Counted from the stretch's first letter, positions 32,001-45,284 are shown. The stretch is DNA of 64,000 bases from Bilabrum cf. latius (GCA_965178125.1 OZ237735.1:1426001-1490000); one strand, 5' to 3'. Notes: generated by a model not told the origin, from the sequence alone. Translations and numbers: made by a program.

Positions 32001-35000
32001 TCGTCCAGCGCCTTGGTCCTTTGCTAGAGCTCAGTGCGCTCCTGTTCAATATTTTGCTGCGCCTCAAGCACCTCTTGCAGCTCTGAGCTGCTCTGGGCGC
32101 GGGCTGCCTGGGCTTGCTCTCGCATACGGTTCACCTCCTCCTTGGCTTGCTCCATCGCATCTTGAGCTAGTCGCAGGTTCTTCTCGGCATTCTCTCGCTG
32201 CGATTGCTCGTGCTTTGCGGTCTCTTCTGCCTCCTTGGCGCTTCCTTGGGCCTTGTGTAGGGCTTCCTCCAGGCTGCTGACGCGGTCCTCTGCGCCTGCC
32301 AGCTGCCTGCGTGCTTCCTACAGCTCACCGACGCGCAGCCCCTCTCGCTTCCTCGCGGTCTTCACCGCGTCGGCCAGGCGAAGCACCTCTGCCCGTGCCC
32401 TCGAGGCCTTGAGAGCCGCCCTGGCGCTCGCCCTGATGATGGCTGCGTTTGCTCTCGCGCTGTTGGCGGCCTCGGCTTGCAGCGAGGTTGACCTCTCTCT
32501 CGAGGCCGGTGACGTGGCATCGCGAGTGGGACCACTGCCGCCCGTGTCATCGTCGTCGCTGTCACCGTCCAGCTCGAGCTCATCATCCGACACGTCCGGG
32601 GTGGCAAGCGAGTTCGTGGCAGACCGCGCGTCGCGCACCAGCCGCTAAAGCTCCCTCGACGCCTGCGCGATCGTGTCTGCGGCCTCCTCCGAGCTGGCAG
32701 CAGAGGCCTCCAGCGCCCTCTCGAGCTCTTGTTCCCTGGCCTTCAATGCCTGCTCCTTTCTGGCAGCGGCCTCCTCGCGGGCGAAGACTTGCGTGCGGAG
32801 CTGCTCGGCCTCATCGGCCGCGCGTTGCCTTGCTTCGGCTGCCATCTGAGCGGACTCGGCGGCCTTGCCAGTCAGGGCCTGCTCGGCCTCCTTGGCTGCC
32901 TGCTCTGCCTGTGCCGCGCGGCGCCCAGCATCCTCTGCTTCTTGCCTCGCGCTCATCGCCTCGCTCCTCGCAAGTTGCACCGCCCGCCGCTCTGCCGCTA
33001 GCCTGTGCGCTTCCTGCGCCGTGCGCGCCTCGCTCTCTGCAAGCGCGCGTCGGAGCACTTCTGCCTCGCGCTCTAGTGCCCTCACGCTCGCCTTGGCGCG
33101 CTGCACCTGCCGCTTGAGGGCGCGCAGCTCGGCGCTCGACGGCTGGCCTTCCCGGCCGACAGCATGCCCGCTGGCGGTCTATGACAGGCCCAGCACGGCA
33201 GCGGCTGCCGGTGACTGCGGCGACCTAGAGGCCCCGCCCGGCCGGTCCTTGGGTTTGGCTGCCATTGCTGTGGACTCGCGCATGACCTCTGGATCCACGG
33301 CCATCGTGCCCCGCATGGATGCTCGGAGGGTCTCTGCGGGCGGAGGCTCGCTGACGTGTGACAGCCTCGAGTGATCGCCATCCTCCTCCGAGCCAAAGCT
33401 TCTGCCGCTACCAGAGACACCTCGCCCCTTGGCATCGCCCCGCTTGAGCCGTCCCAGCGACTCCTGCATCTCGGCCTGCGAGACCACCCGATCCAGGGCC
33501 GCCCCCTCTAGCCTCTCCAGCCGCGCCCTCGCCCTGTCCAGTTGCTCCCTGGCCTCGTCCAGGGCGGCTCGCTCCTCGCGTAGGGCCTGGTGCTCCGCGG
33601 CAATGGTGTGACGAGCGCGCGCCACGGACGTTGGGTCCTTCGCGTCAAAGGGCACTCCTGCCACGCCAGAATGGCCCAGGGTCGCCTTTGACCTGCCATC
33701 CAGACCGTCTGTTTCCTTCACCGGCATGGTGAGCAGGGACTGCGAAAGCTTATCCTTGCCCAATGCTAGGTCATCCTCCATAGCACCTCCTGCATCTCGC
33801 GCCTCGAGGATCGCCTCTTGTTCCCTGAGTCCCCTCTCGGCCATCTCCAGGCGGTGCTTGGCCAGGCTCAGCTCGCCCTCCCTGCTCCGGACCGCCTCCA
33901 GCCGGTTGTCCACGTCCTCCTGCTGCTCCCTCACGATCTCCCACGCGCGCTCTGCCTCCTCCAGTCGACCCCTCGCCGCCCGTGCCTGCTCCTGCGCCTT
34001 GGCAGTCTCCCCCCGCGCCTGCACGAGAGCCGAAAGCAGCTTCTACGCCTGCTTCCGCAGTTTTGTGGCCCTGCTGTCCTGCTGCCTACGAGCGGCGCCC
34101 ACCTCCTGCAGCGCCCGGTCAGCGTCTTCCTTCGCGATATCAGCCCGCCTGCGAGCCGCCTCCGCCTCCAGCTCGGCCCTTGATACTCTCCTCTCCGCCT
34201 CGAGCCGGACCTGCTCGGCCTACCTGCGCTCCTGCTTGGCCGCTTCCTCCTGCGCTGTGGCGGCATCTACCTTCCGCGAGGCCTCCCGCTCCGCCGCGGC
34301 CGCCCTCTCCAGCGCCGCCTCCTGCCCCGCTGCGTAGCTCCTTGCCTCCTCCCTGGCCCTCGATGCCTCTGCCACGGCGGCGTCCCTCTCCTTCCGAGCC
34401 TCCTCGCGGTCCCTCTTGGCTTCCTCGAGAGCGCGTGCCGCCTGCGCCCGGCGCTCCTCCGCCTCCTCCGTGCCCAGCCTGGCCCGGGACAGGGCCGCGT
34501 CCGCCGCCTCCTGCTTCTTCCTGATGTCGTTCTCCCTCCGATCCAGGATCTCCTGCTGCTCCTTGACGTGCCTGTGCAGCTCCTCCACCTCGGTGAGACG
34601 AGTCTGTGCCTCCCTCGCGGCCGACTGTACCCTTTCTTTGGCTTCTTCTTTCCTCTGCTTGAGACGTTCCTCCCCGCGCCTGGCAGACTCCCTGGATCGC
34701 TGAGCCTCCCTGAGCTCCTCTGCCGCACGGCGAGACGCGGCCTCCGCCTCGTCCTGCTTGGCCTCGGCCTCCTCCAGGGCCTTCCTCAGCTGATGTTCCC
34801 TGGCCTCCAACCGAGCCCGCCTGTCCTTGAGCTGCTCCCGCTCGTGCTCGACCCTCTCCTCGGCCAGCTCCTTCTCGTGGTTCGCCCGCCGGGCCGCGGC
34901 GCGGGCCTGCTCCGCCTCGGCCTCGGCCTCCTGCAGCCTGGCTTGCGCGTCCCTGGCCACCGCCGCTGCAGCCGCCTCGGTCCGTTCCGCCGCCCCTTTG

Positions 35001-38000
35001 CTCTCGGTGAGGGCGCTGGCCCACTTGCGGCGCTCCTCCTCAAGGGCCTGCCTCGCCGACCGGATCCTCTGCTCCGCCTCCTCGGCGTGCCGGTTGGCGG
35101 CATCGGCGGCTTCCTCCTTTCGAGATGCGTCCTGCAGCTGCTGCGACACGTGAGCCGCCCGCTCCTCTAGCGCACTCGCGAGTTCGTCTGTCTTTTGCCG
35201 CTGCCGCTCCACCTCCGTGCGCTCCTCTCGAGCCCGTCGCTCTGCAGCCTCGGCTTCCCTGAGCCTGCGCCCGGCCTCCTGCACTCGCTCGTCAGACTCT
35301 TTCTAGCGCGCCTCGAGCTCGCTCGACCGCTCCTCCAGCGCGGCCTGCTGCTTTTGCAGCTGCTACTCTGCCTCCCTACTGCGCTCTCCGAATGCCTGCT
35401 GCCTTGCCTCCGCCCTATCCTGCTCCGCCCGCAGCGCTTCACGCTCCTGCCCGAGGCTTTCCCTGGCCTCCCGCAGACGCTCCTGCTCCCGCTGCAGTTC
35501 CTCCCGCAGGCCCTGCAGCCGCTGATCCAGCCCGCCCAGCTCGGCCCGCTGCTGCACCGCCTCGTCTCTGGCCTTTCTGGCCTGCTCGTCCGCCTTGCTG
35601 ACCCGCTCCTCTGCCTCCGCAGCAGCCTTCTCCCGCGCCTCTACCGCTGCCTCCCTTCTCTTTAGGTTCCCCAGAGCAGCGACCGTCTTGTCCCTGGCCT
35701 GCCTTCCCGTGGCCTCCACGGCCTGTCGCCGGCGCTCCAGCTCTCCCTCTTCTTCCCTGGCCTGGTTCACCCGACGCTGCAGCTCGGCCTCCTGCTGCTT
35801 GAGCCCCTCCTCCGTCTCCTGCAGCTCCTCGCTCCTGCGCTCCACCTCGCCCTGCATCGACTCGAGCTCTGCCTGCGCCCGATCCAGGGCCTCTTGCTGC
35901 CGCGTGCAGTGTGCCTCAAGGCCCTCCACTGCCTCTTCCCTCTCCTGCAGGCTGCTAGCCCGCTTGGCGATGGACTCCTTGTCCGCCTCCAGGTCCCTCC
36001 GATCCGCTGCAAGGTCGGCCTCGCGGCCCTCCAGTGCCTCCCTGGCCTGGGTCAAGGCCCTGTCCGCATCCTCCTGGTCCTGCTGAAAGGACCTCCGCTC
36101 GTCCTGCAGCTCCTGCCTGGCGGCCTCAGCGTCTGTGCGAGCCTGCTTTGCCTCGGCGGCGGCGGCTTCGTGCTTGCTCGCGGCCTGCTCCAGGCCTTTC
36201 TCTCGCTCGGCCAGCTTCTCCTCTTGTTCCCTAAGCTTGGTGGCCCTCGCCTGAGCCAGTTCCTTCTGTCTCTTGGCGCTGTCCCTGGCCCGCTGCAGCT
36301 GACGGAGGGTCTGCTCCGCCTAGGTCTCCGCCCTGTCGGCAGCAGACAGCTTCTCCTCGGCCTCGCGCTTGGCCCGCCGCAGACCCTCCAGCTCTCGCTG
36401 GCCCTCACGCAGCGCTTGTTCCCTGGAACGGAGGTCCTTCTCGCGGACGCGAGCGTTGGCGCTGGCCTCCACCAGCTTGCGCTCCGCTTCTGCCAGGGCA
36501 CCCTCCCGCTGCTTGATGGTAGCCTCGCTGGAGGACAGCTCGGCCGATCGCCTCTCGAGATCGGTGGACTGTCGCCTCGCAGCCTCTAGGGCCTCGTCGG
36601 CTTCACGCTGTGCCCGGCGCGCCGCGGCCTCGGCCTCCTCCACTGCGGTCTCCTTGGCCTTGAGCTCTGCTTCCCTGCGGTGCAGCGCGGCCTGTGCGTC
36701 CTTGATCTGCCTCGAGAGCTCCTCCTTCTTGCGCTTGAGTCGGTCCTCCCTGGCCTTGGTCTCTGCCCTGGCTTCCTCTGCCCTGCGCTGGGAAGAGGCC
36801 GTCTGCTCCTCCAGCCGCCTTGAGAGATCCTCCAGCTGCGTCCTGGCGGAGGACTGCTTTTCCCTCTCGGCCTCCACCTCCCGCCGGGCGGCATCCAGCT
36901 CCTCACGGGCCTTGCCGTTCTCTTCCTCCTACCGGGCGCACGCGGCCTCCCTGTCCGACAGCGCGCGGCCGGCGCTCTCCGTGGCCTCGCTTGACCGCTG
37001 CTCCAGCTCCCGGGCCTCGTCGGTCGCGCGCTCGGCGTCTTGTCGCTCCCTCTGTGCCTAGGCGAATGCCTCTTCGGCTGCGCGCTGCTGCTCCTCCGCG
37101 GCCCGCTTGGCGGTCTTGAGCTCCTCCCGAGCGGCCCGTCGGCGGGTCTGGAGCTCTTTCTGCGCTTCCTTCGCCTTTTCAGCGGCGTCGTGCGCCTCCC
37201 TTCGGGCCCTCTCCGCGCCTGCCTCCGACTCCCTGGCCGCCCGCTCCCTCTGCTCCGCCGCCCGCTCTGCCTCGCCTGCGTCTCGCTGCTGGTCGTGAAG
37301 CGCCTGTCTCTCGGCCTTGAGGGACGCCTCCCTCTCCTGCAGCACCACTGTGCTCTCCTCCATGGCCTACCTCTGGGCCGCGAGATCCTGCGCCCTGCCG
37401 TCCAATTCTCTGGCTCGGGCCTGCAGCGCCGCCTCCCTTTCTTCCAAGCGGGCCCTGAGCTGATCTGCCTCCTCCTTGGCCCTGACCCCGGCCTCGGCCT
37501 CGCCCTGGGCGGCTTCCACACCGCGGGCGGCGTCCTCAAGCTCCCTCTCCCTCAGCGCACATGCCCTCTCCCTCTCCTCTACCGCGTCCGTTTCCTTCTT
37601 TTTGTCCGCCTCGAAGGCCTCTTTCTCCTCCCTTAGCCTGGCCTTCAGCTTGGCGTGCTCAGTGTCGATTTCCCTCGCCCGTCGCTCCACCTGCTCGGCG
37701 TCAAGCTCCACGGCCCGCGCCCGGCCCTCCAGCTCGTCTGCCTGCCCCGCCGTCCTGCGCCTGTCCGCCTCGAGCTCCTCTCTCTGCCGCTTGAGGTCCC
37801 GGGACAGTTCGTCCAATTCCTTCTGCTTGGAATCGGTGCGTGCCTCCAGTGCCGCTAGCCTCTGCGCCTCCTTGGAGTTGCGCTCCCTGGCTTCATCCAG
37901 CTGCTTCTGCAGGGCGTCTGCTGCCTGCCGCGTGGCCTGCGCCTGCTCCAATGCGTCCTGCGCCTGCCTCTCCCTGTGCTCCGCGTCAGATTGCCTCTTC

Positions 38001-40666
38001 CTCGCTTCTTGCAGCTGGGCGCTGGCGGTCTCCCGGGCCTCCTCTGCCGCCCTGGTCCTCCTCTCGATTGACGAGTCAAGGTCCTCGTTCCGCCTGTGGG
38101 CCGACTCGGCCGCCTGCACCGCGCGCTCGGCGTCCTCCTTGGCTCGCTTGGCCCGCTCTTCCGCCAGCTGTGCCTCGGCCTCGCGCTGCTCCAGGCGCTA
38201 CCGCTGCTCCTCGAGCTCCTCTTTGGCCCGCTCCGCTGCAGCGTCCCTCTTGGCAGCCTGCCTCTCCCTGTCCTCCAGGGCATCGCTGGCTTCCTCCAGC
38301 TGCTGCCGTGCCTCGTGTACCTGTTCCTTGGCTTCCTCCGCACGCCTTTCGGCCTGCTCTGCCTCTTCCTCCCGGTGCTGCGCCTCCTTCTCTCGCCTCT
38401 GCAGCTCCTGCCTCTCTGCCTCGGCTTTCGCCCGCTGGCTCTCGATGTCCCTGTCCCTGCTGTCCAGCTGCTGCTTGCGATCCTCCAGGGCCTTCTCCTT
38501 GGATTCTGCCTCTGCCACCCGCTTGGCCAGCCCCTCCCGGGACTGCTCCATGGACCGCAACGTCATTGCCTTGGCCTTTTTCACCGCGGAGGCCTCGCGA
38601 CCAGCGGAGGCTGCGACGCGGAGCAGTTCCTGGGAGGCTGCCGCGGCGTCCTGTGCCACCTCCCGCGCCGCCGACTCTAGCGCTGCGGCTCCTGCGGGTG
38701 ACAGCAGAATCGGCAGGCCACCCAGGAGTTTCTGCGAGGACGGCATAGGGGACGACGAGGCAGTACCACTGGAGGCATCGGCTGGCCCAGGCCGGTCAGC
38801 AGATGAGCCGTGCCTCCGTCTCGCAGCAATGGAGTGCTTGTCCTAAGTTCGCTTGCCCTTGCCGGACCAAGAACCACCCCCTTTTCCTTTGCCTCTACCA
38901 CTCCCAGAATCATGCGGTGAACCCTCTCTGCCCTTGGCATCTACAGTGCCCCCCCCTCCGATACCGCCACCGCTGGGCAGCTCCAGCTCCTCTCGGCAGG
39001 TGGCCTCCCACAGCATGGCCAACCAGCGGCTGGCTGCATCGCTTGGAGAGGACGTGCCTGTTCTCTGCGGTGTGCCCTGCGAGCGTCCAGCTTTCGATGG
39101 CGGGGTGGGTGGCGGTGTTGGCAGCAGGTCCGCAAATGCGTCCTCGTTATCGCCCGCTCGAGCGACTGCAGCCCTGCTGCCGCCTCGTCCAGCCCCTCGA
39201 CTGTCGCTGCTCGCGGATGTGCCAGGGACCAGCTCTGGAGACCCCGGAGTTGACGCACTCGTCACATTGCTTATCGCCGAGTCCGTTGCTCGCCCGCTCT
39301 CCCCCGCCTTCCTCGGCTCCAGGTCCCATCGCGCGCCCAGGGCGTGCATCCAGGCGGGCACGGGCGGGGGCAGGGACGGAGGGATCGAAGCACGCCGACT
39401 GAGAGTAGTCAAACCACCCGGTGCGGAATTCTTCCCCTTGTGCCCAGGATGGCCACTCCCATCGCTGCCCTAGTCCTAGTCCTAGTCCTAGCCCTAGTCC
39501 TAGTCCTAGTCACCACCGCCCGCTGCAGCGTGAAGCGACTCGAACACGGCGCTCGCCGACTTGCACGCCTGCCTCTGCTCCCAGGCCTTGATGCTCTGCA
39601 CGCATAGGGCACGGACAGTGTTTGCCGCGGCCCTCCCTGTTCTCTCCTGCCCGGCGAGCACCTGCTTGCTCGCTTCCTGCCGGGCAGCGCTCACTCTCCT
39701 GCTCGCCGTGCTGGCCTCTCGCGCCGCCCTCTTGTGTTCCTCAATGGCACGGGCGGCCTCCTAGACCGCGTGATCTGCCTGTTGTCTCTCCTCCCTTGCT
39801 CGCTTGGCCGCTCGGTCTGCCTCCTTTTTGGCCCGAGCAAGTGCTTCGGCCTCGTCCCTGTCCAGGTCCAGCTGCTGCCTCGCCCTGCTCGCCTCCTCCT
39901 GCTCAGAGGCAGCTGCCTGCCTGGCCCGGTCGATCCCGTGCTTGGCTCGGGACAGTTCCTCCGCCTCGCGCCGCAAGCGGCCCTCTGCTCTCTCGGTGGC
40001 CTGCTCCCTCAACGCGACCGATCGCTCCCTCTGCCTGTGTGCCTCGTCGTGCTCCTCCACCTCGGCCTCTCGCCTGCGGAGCCGGCTTTCAAGCTCTTTC
40101 GCCTGCCGCTCCGCATCTGCCAGCTACCGCTGTTTGTCTTCCAGGGCCCGCTGCCTCTCGCGCAGGTCAGCACCCCATCTCTCGTACAGCGCCTGGAGCT
40201 CGACCCGCTTCATGCCGTCCAGGTCTGGCGGTGTCTGAGCCGATGGTGGTGGCAGGCCAACCGCAGTGGGATTCAACAGTATCGTAGATGAAGGCTACCT
40301 GCTAGGGGCGTCAGCGAGTCGACGTTGCCCTCCTCGACCTGCGACAACATCCTGCGAGGATGCCTTCGAGTCGGCGTCCTCAGGCAGAGCGCTGGCTCCG
40401 GCTCTGCCAGCAGCAGCACCATATGCCACACTGCGTCTTGAGCCACCATTTGCAAATTTAGGAGGCGACACTGCCTTCAAAGGCAACCCTAAGATGCTAG
40501 AGGCCCCGGTTGCAGATGGGTGCTGTGTTGCACCGAAGCTGAATCCAGAGTCTGCTATCCCTGCTGCGGAGCCGGCTTCTCTAGCTGCCTCCCAAAAGGA
40601 GTCAACTTTCGGTTTCGGCCGTTTCGTTCTTGTGCGAGACTCCATCGCAACGTTACGGCCTGGCAT
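29066..40666 (-). CDS. Giant coiled-coil protein, 3,866 aa
   Basis: One unspliced frame of 11,601 nt, ATG at 40666, TAA at 29066-29068, closed only if about 35 in-frame TAGs are read through. Residues about 130-3,000 are almost continuous Glu/Arg/Ala/Gln/Lys heptads, broken by a Gly/Ser/Pro segment around 38700-39480 and short acidic linkers. The last 900 residues alternate coil with Ala/Pro/Ser-rich basic sequence and an acidic terminus. No motor, kinase or lipid-binding domain seen. Size and composition recall rootletin-, NuMA- or TPR-like structural proteins of cytoskeleton or nuclear envelope, but that is analogy only. With the standard code it would be predicted as about 30 unrelated fragments. 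All fragment boundaries lie in one frame (differences multiple of three from 40666 to 29066). Confidence 0.85.
39464..39512. repeat. (GACTAG)n microsatellite encoding Asp-Gln repeats
   Basis: On the minus strand seven hexamers GAC-TAG (one variant GGC-TAG) lie in frame within the giant coiled-coil ORF, giving (D-Q)3-G-Q-(D-Q)3 if TAG=Gln. Flanking codons on both sides continue the same frame (AAAGGGD before, GSDGSGHPGHKGK after). Confidence 0.93.
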
Positions 40667-40819
40667 AGGACCAACGTTCGAAAACTGCCAAAGCGCACGC
40701 TACCGATTTGAGGAACGTTCGCGAAACAGGGACCGAACCTCGCATCTGGACGCGGTTTCTGCTCAAAACGAAGCAGTTTCTGATCCTATACAGCTCGGAT
40801 CAACTATGGTGTGCATTGC

Positions 40820-41203
40820 ATGCTTATTTTATCCCATGTTAATGCTACTAGCTGGCCCGGTGCTGTCCATGTGAGCCATGACAAGCGCTCCGAAGCGCAG
40901 CGTCCGTTCCACGTGCAGATTGAATTTCCTCCGCTTGTGCCGCACGCGTTTCCTTTACAATGCAGCGTATCTATATATTTTGAGAAATGGTTTGGTATTG
41001 GCATCTATGGTAAGGGTAAGAACAAGAAGAAGAGGGCCGTGTCGGACGCAGAGGCAGAAGGCGTGAACACGACACCAAACATTAAGGTAGTCAAGCCACC
41101 CAGGGTGCCGGAGTCGTTGCGATAGGACACTGTGGAGTAGGAGTAGAAGGTTGATGGCGAAGACTATCCGAAGGTAGTGGAAGCGGACGCTGCTGTTGGT
41201 TGA
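40820..41203 (+). CDS. Possible small basic/acidic protein, unrecognised
   Basis: Between the start of the coiled-coil gene and the end of APC5, a plus-strand frame from an ATG at 40820 runs through three TAGs to TGA 41201-41203, about 127 aa. It has a KGKNKKKR basic patch and an acidic tail (VEQEQKVDGEDYP if TAG=Gln). Another overlapping ATG frame (40878) could be an alternative first exon. No family recognised. Confidence 0.3.
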
Positions 41204-41256
41204 GATGACCTCTTGCGAGCACACACTGATTGGGTGACACGCGTTCCACAGGCATT

Positions 41257-44200
41257 TCACTCAGCCCGCGCGTCCCATCCCTGCACCAAGGCGCGCCACA
41301 CGATTGACACTGCACACACAGTATCGCCAGCCCCACAGCTTTCGGCGGCGCGGGTGAGCCAGCCATCCGCTCGGGCCAGCCGTTCCGCTCGCTCGCTCCC
41401 TGGCACTCCCAGGCTCCACGCGCTGCAGCACCACGCGACCCCGGCTGCCAACTGCAGCTCCTGCCTGCAAGCCCACTAGCCCGCCCTAGTGCTACCCTCA
41501 ATTGCTCGCTCCGCGCAATGGGCCGCCCGCTCGCTCAAACCGAGCGCGAGCAAGTGCTCCGCGGAAGCGAGCGACACCTCCGCAAGCAGCCCTCCCGCGA
41601 AATCGGGATACGCCAAACAGCACCCTACCGCTTCTGCCAGCGGAGCCAAGAAAGTCAGAACGGGCACTGGTTTATCTCTCCCAAGCACCCGCACTTCATC
41701 ACTCGCCTGCTAGAGCGCAACTACCGGTCCGCTCTAATGCTCCCGCTCGCCCTCGCCTCCCTCCGATGATGCGACCATCCCGGCTCTGCCAGCCAGCGCC
41801 AGCCTGCCGACGAGTCCGGCTGCCATCCAGCGATCACCGCTGCTCTTGCCCGGTATAGCAGCAGCTAGGTTAGCCCGCGCGAGCAGCACGAGCCCCGCCA
41901 CTCTCGCTGGAGCCAAGGCGCCTCCCACCGCGCACAGGGGGGCGCTGGCAGAGCCAATGGCACTGTCGGCTGCATCCTGCCTCCCGGTTTCGATTCCGAG
42001 TCCCAGGGCATCGGTCACCGCGGGGACGGTCATGAGACAGGCCGCGTCGCTTCTAGGGAGCCCCCCGCAGCGGTTCCGCAGGAAATCGTGCGCGGCGCCG
42101 ATGGCGTCCAGCGGCCGGTTGGCCTCGAGCAAGCCGTACCCGGCGGCGAGCTCGTCGGTAACCCACGCGTCAGCTGTCTAATCACTTGTTTTTGATTCTG
42201 AATCACCCATCGCACCCGGGCGTTGCAGCGCGGCAGGTGGCAGGGCAGGTGCTAGTAACACCATGGAAGCGGGCGCGGCCGCGGAGCTCATGGCGGCCTG
42301 CCCTCCCGTGTCGGCCACGAGGAAGCTGAACCCGTCGCTATCCACTTGTTCCCTGGTTGCTTGTTCCCTGGGTGCCTCCTGCAACGGGACAGCGTGTCTC
42401 TCGGCAGGAATCGAGCTATTGCTGCCACGGATCACTTCCAGTCTCTCCGCATCTCGTGCGCTGAGCAGTCCGCTCAACTTCGCGCTGGACACCATGTCGC
42501 CCACCAATGAAGCAGCAGCAGAAGCAGAATAAGAGGCAGATGCACCTGAAGACACCCCGCTGCTTCGCCCGAACCACTACGAGGGCAGCTGGTCCCGGGC
42601 TGAGAACCCACCCAAGCCGCTGGAGCTCCCAAATGAAGCTCCCCCATCGCCGCCCCACACCGCACCCACCGCTTCATCCGCGCGAGATACGGCTCCGAAT
42701 CCAGCGGCCCGCAGCCTCCTCCGGCGGTGCCTGGCCTCGCTTGCCTCGAGCTCGTCCACCTGGTGCCTTCTCAGCACCTGGCCGAGACCTGCCGCCACGG
42801 CCCCCGCCGCCCCGCTGGCCACCGACCGCATCCGCTTGCTCACCCCCTCTGGCCCGCCCCCCCGGCCCCGCAGCAGCTCCCATCCCTCCGTCCCCTGCGG
42901 TGTCATTGGTGTGATGAGTGTGGCCACGCTCCGCTGCCCCAGCGACGCGTGCATCAGCCGAGCAGAGTCGAACGGCAGAGGCCCCTCACCCGTGAGACCC
43001 AGGGCGTGGGCCGAGTGGGAGGCCACGGGGTCCAGCGAGGGCCTGTCCCCAAGGAGGGGGGCACCCCTCGCGATGGAGGCGCGGGCGTGTGCCTCGAAGA
43101 GCGTCGCACCGGCCGCTGGGTGCTCCGATCCACTCGTCACACGGGCCAGCGCGTGCAGGCCGGCCCTGGACAGGAGCTCGTGCCCCGATGCACCGCACAG
43201 CACAGCGGCGTGCAGCGCCATCCTCGTGCGGTCTACCCCGGATGCAGTGCACGACAGTCTCGCCGCACCCCCGAGCGACCCCTCCGATGACCCCAGCAAG
43301 AACCCCCCTGCCACCCCCAGCACAGGCAGGGGCCCACCGCCGCCGCCCCCCCGGTCCCCGACGGCACCCGAGCCAGACGCCCCCACCGCCGATCGACCCA
43401 TACGCTGGGACACAGCGGAGCTGAGCGTCCCGCGCACCGCAGCGGCAGCAACAGCCGCAGGCCACGCCCCGACGTCCGACCCCCGCAAGGCCCGGGGAAC
43501 AGACTCGGAGCCGGAATAGGACCAGGCCAGCAGGGCGCACAGCTGCCTCCACGTGTACGCGCCGAGCACCTGCTGCAGGGCCGCCGATGCCGCAGAGTCC
43601 CCCCGCTCCCACCCTTGTTCCCCCAGGGAACAAGCCATGAGGGCCCGCAGCCCCGACGCGATCCCGGCACAGACCACGTCCCTCTGCCTCATGGCGGCCT
43701 CGACCGCCTCGGAAAGCGCCAGCCGCGCCCCGCCCGCCTGGCCACTCCCGATCATCCTGACGGCCCTGCCGAGGGACACGTAGTGCAGGGCGGGGCCCAG
43801 CGACCTGCCGGCGGGGCCGGCGCCCGTCTAAATGGCAGTGGCCACGGCGGCCGCCGCCCGCGCCACCGCCACGCTGACCATGCCCTCGGGCTTGGCCTCC
43901 TGCTCCAGCTGCTCGTGTTCTCCAGGATCCTCCGACTGGCTCAGGTCAGTGGCCTCACCCTGCAGCAGCCTCGTGGCAAGTTCCGCAGTGCGCGGCGCCG
44001 CGGCCCTCCCCGGGGGCAGCAGGGGCCCCCCGCGCTGGGGTCCGCACACGAGCATCCGGAGCCCCTGATCCGATCCCACCGCCGCCGCCCCGAGCGCCTG
44101 CCCCGACCCGAGAGTCACGAGCCTCTCGCCGGGCCCCACCGACTCTCCCTCCGTCCCTAGCCCCCGCAGCGCCGCTGCCTGGGCAGGAGTGGCCTCATCG

Positions 44201-45164
44201 GTGACGCCAGCCAGGGCCGCACCCGCGCCAGCGGTTGCAAGTGTGGCACCGGCGAGCGCCGCGGCGCCGGGGTTCCGCACTGCACCCCCCATGGCGGGGT
44301 CACCACCCCCTGGAGTTTCACTTCCCGCGGTGGACTCCCCCATGGCCGCCGCCATGAGCCCCGCGGCGCCCCTCACGGTTGCAACCGCCGGCAGGAGCCC
44401 CCTGTCTCGCGCCGCCTGCTCCTTCCCCGAAACGTCTGGGTCCGCCACCGGTACCACCGCGCCTGCGTGCAGGGCAGCCAGTGCAGTGGAGCGCCCACTC
44501 AGGGATTGGGACGCCACGAGGCGCTCCGTGGCAGCCGTGATCGATTCCATGTCGAGCTGAGCTGGCAGCGGGAGCGCCGGTGCTTGACCAGCTGAAGCAG
44601 CGAGCCGTCTAGCTAGGTGCCGGCAAGACTGTGCCAGTTCGCACAGCGTGTCAAATCGCATCGACGAAGCAGCCAGCGCAATGCGGCGTACGTATAGCCC
44701 GACCAGGCTCCGCCTGCCAAACACTGGAGGCAGCTGCTCGTCCTCGCTAACCGTCGCAGGTTCCAAAATCTCCTGCGCTCACGAAAATCCAGTAACAGTG
44801 TTCAACAAGCCAATGGTCACGGTAAACTGTATGCAAAACAATCGGTAAATCAGCACACCAAGGCAAATATCCTCACGTCCAGTCTGTTCAACACCGCTTT
44901 TAGCTCGTCTGGATCCCCGGCGAGCTGCTCCATCCAGTTCGAAGCTTTATGTATACGCGTCTGTACCAATGAACTGTTCTTGGTAGTGCGCTTTATGATA
45001 GCCTGGCTTGCTTGAAGGCTACCTTTAGCTACAATGGTGCCATACTCAGCAAGGCAGCCAACAAGAGCACTCTTATCGCTGTCTAGGGAGAGGCATGGCT
45101 GGAGCCCAATGTGATGTCTGATTAAACCCGATAAGACAATATCGAGAGGGGACAGGCGCAGCAT
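41257..45164 (-). CDS. APC5: Anaphase-promoting complex subunit 5 (exons 44877..45164 and 41257..44772)
   Basis: 1,267 aa with a 104-nt intron (44773-44876; donor GTGAGG after NRLD, acceptor GCGCAG, phase 0). The key matches to APC5 are RRSLVGLYVRRIALAASSMRF (family: SVVGLFLRHMILAYSKLSF) and the TPR segment LHYVSLGRAVRMIGSGQAGG followed by ARLALSEAVEAAMRQRD (family: LRYAALNLAALHCRFGHYQQ, ALQEAIRIAQ). C-terminal helices such as VSLASAEHLLALGLSERAAH fit the TPR superhelix. APC5 is a platform subunit of the APC/C ubiquitin ligase. Ala/Gly-rich inserts lengthen it well beyond the human protein (about 750 aa). In-frame TAGs at 43828, 42577, 42178, 41734, about 41713 and 41476; TGA at 41257. Confidence 0.8.
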
Positions 45165-45284
45165 AGAGCGCCCAGGATCTGCTTTCGAACTGTTTGAATA
45201 GGCGCCGCGCGTTGCAGATGAGGTTCCGCAAGTCGTTGCTGCCCGAGAAAGATCTGAGAAACCAGCTGCAGGGTGTGCGGTGCT
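45165..45284. promoter_or_regulatory. Short divergent promoter region, APC5 / TMEM181-like
   Basis: Only about 120 bp separate the two divergent ATGs, so promoters must overlap. No clear TATA or other motif identified. Confidence 0.45.

Noticed and set aside
33179-40000. Numerous Ser/Ala/Leu/Pro-rich plus-strand ORFs
   Set aside because: They are shadows of the coiled-coil gene (Glu/Arg/Ala codons read in reverse give Leu/Ser/Ala/Pro).
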